Shown: positions 39,828 through 47,711 of the stretch, piece by piece
Numbering within the stretch: position 1 is the first letter of the stretch
Layout of the letters: each line of letters starts with the position of its first letter
Source of the DNA: Kribbella sp. NBC_01245
GTDB lineage: Bacteria; Actinomycetota; Actinomycetes; Propionibacteriales; Kribbellaceae
Assembly: GCF_036226525.1 (NCBI RefSeq)
Contig: NZ_CP108487.1
Span: forward strand, 3,348,001-3,412,000
Length of the DNA stretch: 64,000 nt
Direction: 5' to 3'
The notes under the pieces: model-generated
Seen by the model: the letters and a program-made list of their open reading frames with translations, nothing else
The model's database searches: none
What the model was told of the DNA's origin: nothing
Position numbers and translations under genes: made by a program

Positions 39828-41990
39828 TCAGATGGAAAGCGTGCCCACCAAGCGACGCAATCGGGCGTTGTTCGGCAAGTCCTCGAGCAACACCGCCGTA
39901 CCGTCCGGCCCGCCCAACGGCACCCGCCAGTTCGGGTACTCGTCGGTGGTGCCAGGCTGATTCTGCGTACGACGCTCGCCCACAGCGTCAGCGAGCGCCA
40001 CGCCGAGAAGCCGCGACGGCGTCTGCGCGACGTACCGGTGCAGCGCCTCCACCACGCGCTCGACGTCGGTGTCGTCCGGCCCGAGCAGCTTGCGATCGCG
40101 CAGCACCTTCAGCCAGGCCTCGCGCTCGGCCGAGTCGACCGCGATCTCGGTCTCGAGGTCCCGCGTGAGCAGGCCGAGGTCGTGCCGCAGCTGCACGTGG
40201 TCGCCGGCGAGATAGCCCGCGGTCGGCGGCAGGTCATGCGTGGTCACGGTGGCAAGGCACAACTCGCGCCAGCGCTCCGGCGCGAGCGGCTGACCGTGTT
40301 CGTCGCGCTCGAACCACAGCACCGACGTACCGAGAATGCCGCGCTCGGTCAGGTAATCCCGCACCCACGGCTCGAACGTGCCGAGGTCCTCCCCGATCAC
40401 CACGACACCTTCGCCGCTGTCGGCTCGGGTTGCCTCGAGGACGAGGATGCCGAGCAGCGCCTCGTGGTCGTACCGCACGTACGTGCCGTCGGTCGGCCGA
40501 TCCGGCGACGTCACCCACCACAGCCGGAACAACCCGAGGATGTGGTCGATCCGCAACCCACCGCCATGCCGGAGCACGGCGCGGACCAGGTCCCGCCAGG
40601 CGGCGTAGCCCGTTTCGGCGAGCGCGTCGGGACGCCAAGGCGGCTGCGACCAGTCCTGCCCCTGCTGGTTGAACGCGTCCGGCGGCGCACCAACGTGCAT
40701 GCCCGCCGCGAGCACGCGCTGCAAGGCCCAGGCGTCCGCACCATCGGGATGTACGCCGACGGCGAGGTCGTGCACAACCCCGAGCGCCATCCCGGCCGAA
40801 CGCGCCCGCGCCTGCACCCGTCCGAGTTGTTCGTCGAGCTGCCACTGCAGCCAGCAATGGAAGTCGACCAGCTTGGCGTGCTCCCGCCGGAAGGCCACCA
40901 CCTCGGGCCCGACCGGATCCGACAACTCCTCGGGCCATTTGCTCCACTCGGGCCCGTGCACATCCGCGATCGCGGCCCAGGTGGCGAAGTCGATCAAGCC
41001 CTGGCCCTCGCGATCGCGGTAGGCGCCGTACTCCGCGATCCGGCCGACCGAGGGCCGCACGGCGAAGAGCAACTGCAGGGCCTCGCGTTTGGCGGCCCAG
41101 GCGACATCGCGTTCGAGCTGGGTGGCGTCCTCGTTGAGCGCGCGCGCCTGCAGACCGAGGGCCCGCACCTGGTCGCGCTCGGCCGGCGCGAGATCGCCGT
41201 ACTCCTCGATGTCCTCGACGCGCAGGTAGATCGGGTTACCGAAGCGGCGCGAGGCCGGCAGGTACGGCGAGGGCTCCATCCGACCGGCGGTCTCGGCCGC
41301 GTGCAACGGGTTGATCAGAACGAACCCCGCGCCGAGGTCGTGCGCGGACCACGCGGCCAGATCGCCGAGATCGTGCAGGTCGCCGATCCCCCACGAACGA
41401 CGCGAGCGCACCGAATAGAGCTGCAGCACCCAACCCCAGCTGCGCCGCCGCTGCCGGGCGTTCGGCTCGATCCGCTCGGGGGTGACGATCAACGAGCAGA
41501 CGGCGATCTTCGTCTGACCGGCGACGCGGGCGTGGATCCGGTGGTACCCGAGCGGCAGATCGCCAGGCACCTGGTACGTCGCTTCGCCGACCTGCATGCC
41601 GTCGATCCACTCGGGCTCGACCCAATGCTCCTGCTGGGCGACATCGCGCCGCTGGCCGCCGTCCTCCAGCTCGATCCAGACCTCGGCGGTCGAACCATGC
41701 GGCAGATGTACGGCGAACCAGGGCGTCCAGCCTTCGCGGATGACCAACGTGGCCGGCAACGTACGACGCCAACGAGCCTGGCGGTGATCGACCAGAGCCT
41801 GCGCCGCGCGGTCGGGCGTGGAGGCGTCGACACCGAGGGCGGCGAGCACGGCCGCGACCACTTCGGTCGAGACGATGACGTGTTGCCCCTGCCAGTCCCA
41901 GTACTCGGTCGCCACTCCATGCGCGACGGCCAACTCGACGAGGGCGGGCGTAGGTGCGGTCACCGGCACGAGTCTGCCCCATCCCCGCAC
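39828..41990 (-). CDS. malQ: 4-alpha-glucanotransferase (amylomaltase), GH77
   Basis: A 720-residue cytosolic GH77 enzyme. An N-terminal extra domain of ~150 residues, common in actinobacterial MalQ, precedes the barrel. The catalytic Asp is in GGLRIDHILGLFRLWW, the acid/base Glu in GVVVIGEDLGTFEPW, and the transition-state Asp in TTHDLPPTAGYLAGDH. It disproportionates maltodextrins, shuffling glucan chains in starch or glycogen metabolism. The start is uncertain: GTG 41990 has GAAGGAG ~10 nt upstream, and later GTGs at 41969 and 41963 are possible. Confidence 0.92.
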   Translation of the reverse strand: MRGWGRLVPVTAPTPALVELAVAHGVATEYWDWQGQHVIVSTEVVAAVLAALGVDASTPDRAAQALVDHRQARWRRTLPATLVIREGWTPWFAVHLPHGSTAEVWIELEDGGQRRDVAQQEHWVEPEWIDGMQVGEATYQVPGDLPLGYHRIHARVAGQTKIAVCSLIVTPERIEPNARQRRRSWGWVLQLYSVRSRRSWGIGDLHDLGDLAAWSAHDLGAGFVLINPLHAAETAGRMEPSPYLPASRRFGNPIYLRVEDIEEYGDLAPAERDQVRALGLQARALNEDATQLERDVAWAAKREALQLLFAVRPSVGRIAEYGAYRDREGQGLIDFATWAAIADVHGPEWSKWPEELSDPVGPEVVAFRREHAKLVDFHCWLQWQLDEQLGRVQARARSAGMALGVVHDLAVGVHPDGADAWALQRVLAAGMHVGAPPDAFNQQGQDWSQPPWRPDALAETGYAAWRDLVRAVLRHGGGLRIDHILGLFRLWWVTSPDRPTDGTYVRYDHEALLGILVLEATRADSGEGVVVIGEDLGTFEPWVRDYLTERGILGTSVLWFERDEHGQPLAPERWRELCLATVTTHDLPPTAGYLAGDHVQLRHDLGLLTRDLETEIAVDSAEREAWLKVLRDRKLLGPDDTDVERVVEALHRYVAQTPSRLLGVALADAVGERRTQNQPGTTDEYPNWRVPLGGPDGTAVLLEDLPNNARLRRLVGTLSI

Positions 41991-42053
41991 CCCGGGTGAA
42001 CTCCTTCGCGCTGCGGGGTGTCGAGGAAACCTGGATTACCGATCGGAAGGCCG

Positions 42054-43043
42054 CTATCGGTCGCGGCGGGAGAGCACGATGACGGTGGCGATCAGGGCTG
42101 AGCTTGCGATCAGCAGGCCGATCGCGACACCTGCCACGTTGTCGGTCAGGCGGTAGAGGCTTGTCGGCCAGACCACCAGCAGGATCGAACACCCGACCAC
42201 GACGTACGCCGGGGCGCGGTGGCGGGAGTAGGCCAGGAGCACCGCGGCCGAACCAGCGGTGCCGACGGCCAGGGCCATCAGCTCGCCACGGTCTTGGACC
42301 AGCCAGCACATCGAGGAGCCGAAGGCCGCCGCGCCCGCCAGCGTCCAGGCGGTGACCCGGTCGCGGACCAACCCGAGCAGGCCCATCACGGCCGCGACCA
42401 GGATGAACCCGGCGCCGGCCAACCCGGCCGTGTCGTTGCGGCTGCCGTTCTGGTCGATGAGGTCGAACACCACCTCGAAAACGCCGACCGCGAGGATGGC
42501 GAAGGTTGCCGCCAGCAACGACGTACCGCGTAACAACCAGAGCCCGATGCCCGCGACGATCAGGGCGACCAGTACGCCGATGAGGCGGCCCGGGGCGTCG
42601 GCGATGATCACCGAGGTGGCGAACCCGGCGGTGCACGCGCCGAGGGCGGCCAGCGCGGAGGACGGCTGATCGCGGTCGCGGATGTACGCGACGACGGCTG
42701 AGGCGCCGAGTAGCACGAGGGCGGACACCACCGCTGTGGTGATGCGGGCGCCTTGGCCCATCAGCGACCAGTTCGCCACGGTCAGTAGGCCGACGGCTCC
42801 GAGCAGTAGCACTCCGCCGATATAGCCGAGGACTTCGATCAGGGCGGAGGTTTTTCTGGGACCAGGGATCGGTGCGGGTTTTTCCGGCTTGGCGAGGCCG
42901 AGTGGGATCTGGCCGACGAAGGGCTCGGCGCGGCTCGCGGCCGCGTCGGCTTCCGCCGCGGCGCGCAGGGCATCCGCCTGGTAGATCCGCAGCACCCCTG
43001 CGCCGACCAAGCGGCGCAACTCGTCGTCGAGACGGCTCGTCAT
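42054..43043 (-). CDS. Multi-pass membrane protein, DUF2157-like
   Basis: A 329-residue protein. A short soluble N-terminus (MTSRLDDELRRLVGAGVLRIYQADAL) is followed by a linker and about nine or ten hydrophobic segments from residue 68 to the end. The N-terminal pattern of a small helical region counting toward a YxAD motif fits DUF2157 proteins. Function unknown. It is divergent from the MscS gene, with a 53-bp shared promoter. Confidence 0.7.
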   Translation of the reverse strand: MTSRLDDELRRLVGAGVLRIYQADALRAAAEADAAASRAEPFVGQIPLGLAKPEKPAPIPGPRKTSALIEVLGYIGGVLLLGAVGLLTVANWSLMGQGARITTAVVSALVLLGASAVVAYIRDRDQPSSALAALGACTAGFATSVIIADAPGRLIGVLVALIVAGIGLWLLRGTSLLAATFAILAVGVFEVVFDLIDQNGSRNDTAGLAGAGFILVAAVMGLLGLVRDRVTAWTLAGAAAFGSSMCWLVQDRGELMALAVGTAGSAAVLLAYSRHRAPAYVVVGCSILLVVWPTSLYRLTDNVAGVAIGLLIASSALIATVIVLSRRDR

Positions 43044-43096
43044 CCAGCCCCTTCCCGAGTACCCCTGGTCCAGCCTCTATACAGTAGGGCGACGAG

Positions 43097-43852
43097 ATGG
43101 AAAAACTGCTGATACCCCTCGTGTCCAGCCTCGAATTCCCGACTCTGTGGCGAGTGGGCAACGACGGCAAGCTGGAACTGACCGACCAGGTCATCGTGTT
43201 GCCTGCCAAGATCGCCGGCCTGTTCATCGGGTTCTTCGTGCTGCGCTGGTTCCTGCACCGGGCGATCCACAAGATCGGCCGCCGTACCGGTAATGGCAAT
43301 GGTCATGTCGCCGGTCTGCTGGCCAAGTCGAAGCGCGGCAGCCAGTTCGTCGAGTCCACCCTGCAGAACGAGCGCCGCGCGCAGCGGGCCGAGACCGTCG
43401 CGTCCCTGCTGTGCAGCGTCGTCACGATCGTGCTCAGCGCCGTCCTCCTGGTGATGCTGCTCAACGAACTCGGCTTCAACGTGCTGCCGCTGGTGGCGTC
43501 GGCCAGCATCATCGGCGTGGTGCTCGGCTTCGGCGCGCAGACCCTGGTGAAGGACTTCCTCGCCGGCATTTTCATGATCTTCGAAGACCAGTACGGCGTC
43601 GGCGACCTCATCGACATGGAAAAGGCAACCGGTGTGGTCGAGTCCGTGGGCCTCCGCATCACGCGGCTGCGCGGCGATGACGGCACCACCTGGTACGTCC
43701 GCAACGGCGAAGTCCTGCGGGTCGGCAACCTCAGCACCCGCTCCCCCGACCAGGTCGCCGCCGCCGAAACCAACGCCGAGGCCGCCGCCAGCGCGCGCGA
43801 ATCCGCCGCCAACGCCCCCGCGCCGTACGAGGCTCCCGCCGAAGGCCATTGA
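43097..43852 (+). CDS. Small-conductance mechanosensitive channel, MscS family
   Basis: A 251-residue channel. Hydrophobic segments lie at about 30-55, 98-120 and 127-150. The last is the pore helix: VASASIIGVVLGFGAQTLVKDFLAGIFMIFEDQYGVGD is the MscS signature. A beta domain follows (VVESVGLRITRLRGDDGTTWYVRNGEV). The C-terminal vestibule is short and ends in an alanine-rich tail. It would release solutes on hypo-osmotic shock. It ends at a hairpin shared with the convergent OsmC gene. Confidence 0.9.
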   Translation: MEKLLIPLVSSLEFPTLWRVGNDGKLELTDQVIVLPAKIAGLFIGFFVLRWFLHRAIHKIGRRTGNGNGHVAGLLAKSKRGSQFVESTLQNERRAQRAETVASLLCSVVTIVLSAVLLVMLLNELGFNVLPLVASASIIGVVLGFGAQTLVKDFLAGIFMIFEDQYGVGDLIDMEKATGVVESVGLRITRLRGDDGTTWYVRNGEVLRVGNLSTRSPDQVAAAETNAEAAASARESAANAPAPYEAPAEGH

Positions 43853-43863
43853 CCTGTTATGAC

Positions 43864-43896
43864 GACAGCCCCCGGCCAGAAGGCGCGGGGGCTGTC
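43864..43896. terminator. Bidirectional hairpin terminator
   Basis: GACAGCCCCCG (43864-43874) and CGGGGGCTGTC (43886-43896) form a perfect 11-bp stem between the convergent MscS and OsmC genes. Confidence 0.8.
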
Positions 43897-43909
43897 GGTT
43901 AGAGCGAGG

Positions 43910-44341
43910 TCAGGCGGTGAAGGTGACGTCCAGGGTGATGGTCGTCCCGGTCAGGGCCTGGCTCACGGGGCAGTTCTTCTTGGCGTCCTCGGCGAAGCTG
44001 GCGAACTCCTCCGCGGTCAGGCCGGGCACCTTGCCGTTGACGGCGAGCTTGATGCCCGTGATGCCCTCGCCGGGCTGGAAGGTGACGGCCGCGGCGGTGT
44101 CGAGGGCCTCCGGCGGGTTGCCGGCGGTGGCCAAGGCGTGCGACAGGGCCATGTTGTAGCAGCTCGAGTGGGCGGCGGCGATCAGCTCTTCCGGGCTGGT
44201 CCGGCCGCTGGCGGCTTCTTCCGTACGGGCGGCCCAGGTGACGTCGAAGGTACCCAGTCCGGACGACTCGAGGTTCACCTGACCGGCGCCCTCCAGCAGC
44301 GAACCTTCCCAGTGGGCCCTGGCATTGCGGGTAGCAGCCAT
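43910..44341 (-). CDS. OsmC/Ohr family peroxiredoxin
   Basis: A 143-residue thiol peroxidase. The two active Cys are in AAAHSSCYNMALSHAL (residue ~60) and AKKNCPVSQALTG (residue ~124), the OsmC pattern. It reduces organic hydroperoxides in the cytoplasm. It lies 29 bp downstream of a truncated haemoglobin gene in the same orientation, so the two may form one stress transcript. Confidence 0.92.
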   Translation of the reverse strand: MAATRNARAHWEGSLLEGAGQVNLESSGLGTFDVTWAARTEEAASGRTSPEELIAAAHSSCYNMALSHALATAGNPPEALDTAAAVTFQPGEGITGIKLAVNGKVPGLTAEEFASFAEDAKKNCPVSQALTGTTITLDVTFTA

Positions 44342-44370
44342 GCTCGTTTGTTCTCCCTAAAGATCAGCGA

Positions 44371-44802
44371 TTAGCGGTTCTCGGACACGTCGATCGCGCC
44401 CGGGTGGATCGGCTCGTCGGCGTTCACCATGCTGTGCGCGGCCATCACCATGTACTTCCAGATCTCCTCGTCCCGGTCCGGGTCGAGCTTGATCCCGTCC
44501 AAGGCGTCGCGCATATGCCCCAGCCAGCGGTCCCGAGCGGCCGGTGTCACCGCGAACGGGTTGTGCCGCATCCGCAGCCGCGGGTGTCCGCGCTGTTCGG
44601 AATAGGTGCGGGGTCCACCCCAGTACTGCTCGAGGAACATCCGGAACCGCTGCTCGGCCGGTCCCAGATCCGCCTCGGGATACATCGGCCGCAGGACGGG
44701 ATCCTCGGCCACGCCGCGGTAGAACGCCGCCACCAGCCGGTGGAAGGTGTCCGCCCCGCCGACGGCGTCATAGAAGCTCTGTGGTTCGGTCATCAAGATC
44801 AT
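44371..44802 (-). CDS. Group II truncated haemoglobin (GlbO-like)
   Basis: A 143-residue globin with Tyr at B10 in [19 protein letters not shown], the [22 protein letters not shown] segment with the proximal His, and Trp G8 in [13 protein letters not shown], all typical of trHbO. ATG 44802 overlaps the stop of the upstream thioesterase (ATGA); an internal ATG at 44793 would lose only three residues. It binds O2/NO, helping with oxygen or nitrosative stress. Part of a three-gene run with two thioesterases. Confidence 0.92.
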   Translation of the reverse strand: MILMTEPQSFYDAVGGADTFHRLVAAFYRGVAEDPVLRPMYPEADLGPAEQRFRMFLEQYWGGPRTYSEQRGHPRLRMRHNPFAVTPAARDRWLGHMRDALDGIKLDPDRDEEIWKYMVMAAHSMVNADEPIHPGAIDVSENR

Positions 44803-45206
44803 TGTCTCAAGTACCTGGTAAGTGCCGAACGCTCGGCATCACCTAAAGCCCGTTTCACGTGCGTGACGGCCTCCACCGCGACCAGCACGGACGTGGCCTT
44901 CGCGTACACAGCGTCACCGTCCACGATCCGGGATCCCAGCGTGTATGACGAGTTGCCGACCGCGTCGACCCAGACCTCCACGTCGTACGGCGGGTGGCGC
45001 AACACGATCGGCCGGAGGTAGTCGACGGTCTGGCTGACCAGCACGCACGGGTAGACGTCGAAGAAGCCCGCGTCCGGGAGCTCGGCCACCTGCGCGAGGA
45101 ACGCGATCCGGGCCTCCTGGAAGTAGTCGAAATAGCGCACGTTGTTCACGTGGTCGTACGAGTCGATATCGGACCAGCGGACCAAGGCGGGATAACTGAA
45201 GGTCAT
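44799..45206 (-). CDS. Acyl-CoA thioesterase, 4HBT hotdog family
   Basis: A 135-residue hotdog protein with the 4HBT active-site pattern [24 protein letters not shown]. It hydrolyses acyl-CoA or aryl-CoA thioesters. Both ends overlap its neighbours by 4 bp, so it is co-translated with the second thioesterase and the globin. It is a diverged paralogue of that second thioesterase. Chain-length preference is not visible. Confidence 0.88.
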   Translation of the reverse strand: MTFSYPALVRWSDIDSYDHVNNVRYFDYFQEARIAFLAQVAELPDAGFFDVYPCVLVSQTVDYLRPIVLRHPPYDVEVWVDAVGNSSYTLGSRIVDGDAVYAKATSVLVAVEAVTHVKRALGDAERSALTRYLRQ

Positions 45207-45619
45207 GAGGACACCAGCTTCTCCAGCGCCTCGCGCTCGATCGGGGTGATCCGGCGCAACCGGTTCGCGGTGAAGTCGAACGGCACCAGCCGCGTGCGCG
45301 CCTCGACGTACACCTTGCGCTCGGGCTCGACGTCCAGGATCTCGTAGTCGACCTCGAACGAGGCGGCCCGGATCCGGCTGATCCAGAGCTCGATCCGCAC
45401 CGGCGCCTCCCGGTAGACCAGCGGCGCGCGGTACTGCACCTCGTGCCGGGCGACCAGCAGGCCGGTATCCAGCTCGTCGGCGCCGAGCTCCTTGGCCGTC
45501 CGGAAGAGCAGATCGACGCGGGCGTCCTGCAGGTAGTCGACGTACCGGCTGTTGTTGACATGGCCGAGGGAATCCATGTCACCCCAGCGCAGCGGACAGT
45601 GATAGACGTGACGTGTCAC
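45203..45619 (-). CDS. Acyl-CoA thioesterase, 4HBT hotdog family (paralogue)
   Basis: A 138-residue 4HBT protein with RWGDMDSLGHVNNSRYVDYLQDAR. It heads the thioesterase-thioesterase-globin run and overlaps the next gene by 4 bp. It is divergent from a FabG-like gene and a MaoC hydratase, so fatty-acyl metabolism is a shared theme. Two hotdog paralogues in tandem might form a heteromer; that is inference. Confidence 0.88.
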   Translation of the reverse strand: MTRHVYHCPLRWGDMDSLGHVNNSRYVDYLQDARVDLLFRTAKELGADELDTGLLVARHEVQYRAPLVYREAPVRIELWISRIRAASFEVDYEILDVEPERKVYVEARTRLVPFDFTANRLRRITPIEREALEKLVSS

Positions 45620-45713
45620 ACGCAGATCCTCCCACTCGTGTCACAGCGAGCACGAGCAGGCGTGAGTAGTCTCATGCCGAACCCCATCAGACTTGGTAAG
45701 GAGCATGGCCTCA

Positions 45714-46475
45714 ATGAGCGAGCAGCAGAGCCGGGTAGCGATCGTGACCGGAGCGGCCCGCGGGATCGGCGCGGCCGTGGCCCAGCGCCTCGCCGCCGAC
45801 GGTAACGCGGTCGCCGTACTGGACCTGGACCAGGCCGCCTGCGAGGCGACCGTCAAGGCCATCACCGAGGCGGGCGGCAAGGCCGTCGCCGTCGGCTGTG
45901 ACGTGAGCAAGTCCGACCAGGTCGCCGCCGCGATCGAGCGGGTCGTGGCCGAGCTGGGCGCGCCGACGATCCTGATCAACAACGCGGGCGTCCTGCGCGA
46001 CAACCTGCTGTTCAAGATGTCCGAGGACGACTGGGACACCGTGATGTCGGTGCACCTGCGCGGCTCGTTCCTGATGTCGAAGGCCTGCCAGAAGCACATG
46101 GTCGACGCCGGGTACGGCCGGATCGTCTTCCTCTCGTCCACCTCGGCGCTGGGCAACCGCGGCCAGGCGAACTACGCCTCCGCGAAGGCCGGGCTGCAGG
46201 GTCTGGCGAAGACGCTGGCGATCGAGCTGGGCAAGTTCGGCATCACCTCGAACGCGATCGCGCCGGGCTTCATCGAAACCGACATGACGGCCGCCACCGC
46301 CGCCCGGGTCGGCGTCGACTTCGAGGAGTTCAAGAAGGCCACCGCGGCGCAGATCCCGGTCAACCGCACCGGTAAGCCCGAGGACATCGCCGCCGCCGCG
46401 TCGTACTTCTGCAGCGACGAGGCCGGGTTCGTTTCCGGCCAGGTGCTGTACGTCGCCGGTGGGCCTCGGAACTGA
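45714..46475 (+). CDS. 3-oxoacyl-ACP/CoA reductase-like SDR
   Basis: A 253-residue SDR with TGAARGIG at residues ~12-19, NNAG near 90, catalytic Ser in FLSSTSAL and YASAK near 155. ATG 45714 is used because AAGGAG (45698-45703) is 10 nt upstream; ATG 45705 and TTG 45693 lie too near that site. Paired with a MaoC-type hydratase 26 bp downstream, it likely reduces beta-ketoacyl-CoA or -ACP and the hydratase handles the hydroxyacyl/enoyl step. Confidence 0.88.
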   Translation: MSEQQSRVAIVTGAARGIGAAVAQRLAADGNAVAVLDLDQAACEATVKAITEAGGKAVAVGCDVSKSDQVAAAIERVVAELGAPTILINNAGVLRDNLLFKMSEDDWDTVMSVHLRGSFLMSKACQKHMVDAGYGRIVFLSSTSALGNRGQANYASAKAGLQGLAKTLAIELGKFGITSNAIAPGFIETDMTAATAARVGVDFEEFKKATAAQIPVNRTGKPEDIAAAASYFCSDEAGFVSGQVLYVAGGPRN

Positions 46476-46501
46476 TTTCCGACTGGGTTGAGGAGACTCC
46501 T

Positions 46502-46957
46502 ATGGCGCACGAGTTCACGGGGATCGATGAGGTCGCCCATTCCGTCGGGACCCAGTTGGGTGAGACCGAGTGGCTGGAGATCACGCAGGAGCAGGTGAAC
46601 CAGTTCGCCGAGGCGACCGGTGATCACCAGTGGATCCATGTTGACGTGGCGCGGGCGGCCAAGGGGCCGTACGGCGGGACGATCGCGCACGGGTATCTAA
46701 CGCTTAGCCTGATCGCGCGGTTCGGCGAGGAGCTGTTCTCGGTCAAGGGCGCGACGGCGAAGCTCAACTATGGGGTGAACAAGGTCCGCTTCCCGGCGCC
46801 TGTGCCGGTTGGGGCTCGGGTTCGGGCCAGCGCGCAGATCTCGGGCGCCCAGGAGACCCCGGCCGGCGTCCAGGTCTCGCTGCAATGGGTGATCGAGATC
46901 GAGAACAGCCCCAAACCGGCCTGCGTCGCCGAAACCGTCGTCCTCCTCGTCCGCTAA
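46502..46957 (+). CDS. MaoC family (R)-specific enoyl-CoA/ACP hydratase
   Basis: A 151-residue hotdog-fold hydratase. The catalytic Asp/His motif is FAEATGDHQWIHVD (residues ~38-51), and YGGTIAHGYLTLSLIARF follows. It interconverts enoyl and (R)-3-hydroxyacyl thioesters. It is co-directional with the FabG-like SDR. Its stop is only 21 bp before the repeat module at 46979. Confidence 0.9.
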   Translation: MAHEFTGIDEVAHSVGTQLGETEWLEITQEQVNQFAEATGDHQWIHVDVARAAKGPYGGTIAHGYLTLSLIARFGEELFSVKGATAKLNYGVNKVRFPAPVPVGARVRASAQISGAQETPAGVQVSLQWVIEIENSPKPACVAETVVLLVR

Positions 46958-46978
46958 CGCTCCCGCCTGCCTCTTGTT

Positions 46979-47262
46979 GCGTTGATTCGTCTGAATCCGC
47001 TCGCCCCTTGGTGCGGCGGGTCAGATGTACGACAACGTGGGCGGGCGGATTCGGACGAATCAACGCTAATCGCCTGCCAGGTACGGACTTGGGCCGGGTT
47101 GTGTTGGTTGCACCCGTCCCCTGAGGTCTTGCGAATTGTCAGGTGGACCCGGTCCGCGTCAAGGGTTCCATCGGCTACCGCCGACGCATGCGCGCCCTTG
47201 ACCCGGCCCGGGTCCACCAAGTGCGGCGGGCTATCTCAGGGGACGGGTGAGGTATGACCGGG
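46979..47262 (+). repeat. Palindromic module, copy 3
   Basis: The family A inverted repeat (arms 46979-47005 and 47040-47066) is followed by the CGCCTGCC spacer and a 138-bp hairpin unit (47112-47249) with perfect ends CACCCGTCCCC / GGGGACGGGTG. The inner arms GGTGGACCCGG... and ...CCCGGGTCCACC also pair. It aligns end to end with 6939-7224. Inner-arm bases differ from copy 1 on both sides together, consistent with compensatory change. Confidence 0.85.
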
Positions 47263-47350
47263 TTGGACGTCTCCCGTTGCGTCGACGCCTCCGCCCGGCA
47301 AGTTCGGCGTGCCACCTGGCTGCGTGTGAGTGGCTAGCCGTCGCGCGGGT

Positions 47351-47415
47351 GGCGCCTTGTGAGCTCGTCGGTCAGTTCGCGGCCCGGAAACGTCCAGCCC
47401 GCTCACAAAGGCGCC
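47351..47415. repeat. Family C-related hairpin
   Basis: GGCGCCTTGTGAGC (47351-47364) pairs with GCTCACAAAGGCGCC (47401-47415) with one bulge, enclosing GGAAACGTCCAG. Confidence 0.65.
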
Positions 47416-47470
47416 GACCAGCCCGAAACGCACCACTTCACGCAGTCCGACGGCCGCGCGCGCAGCTTGC

Positions 47471-47517
47471 TGAGCGGACTGGACATTTTCCGGGCCGAAA
47501 AACGTCCAGTCCGCTCA
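47471..47517. repeat. Family C hairpin (ACTGGAC stem), copy 2
   Basis: TGAGCGGACTGGACATTTTC (47471-47490) pairs with 47497-47517 with one mismatch and one bulge. The downstream AGGAAGATGC also matches the base of the 7280-7348 hairpin. Confidence 0.7.
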
Positions 47518-47543
47518 GGAAGATGCCCGCGCATCCTCGATGG

Positions 47544-47616
47544 GCATCCGCCCGCCTCTGTCCGACTTCAAACGACCCGCCACCGACAGGGCGAGCGGAC
47601 GCAGACGAATCAACGC
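47544..47616 (-). repeat. Truncated family A inverted repeat (cluster 3, right)
   Basis: The right arm (47590-47616) is complete and ends ACGAATCAACGC. The left arm is reduced to GCATCCGCCCGCC (47544-47556), lacking its outer half. Orientation is inverted relative to 46979-47066. Confidence 0.7.
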
Positions 47617-47711
47617 AAGGGAGGGGCGGGAGCCTTTCGGGCAGGGTGGAAGGGATTCCATCGTTGTAGGGCGGTGGCCCAGACTCCCTAGGGGGTCAAG
47701 GGGAGGCAGAT

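Larger units (their letters stand above)
46958..47711. other. 750-bp gene-free region with palindromic modules (cluster 3)
   Basis: No gene is seen. From 46979 to 47616 the DNA carries one full palindromic module, two family C hairpins and a truncated inverted family A repeat. 47617-47711 contains the promoter and AGGGGAGG ribosome site for the GH39-like gene. Confidence 0.75.
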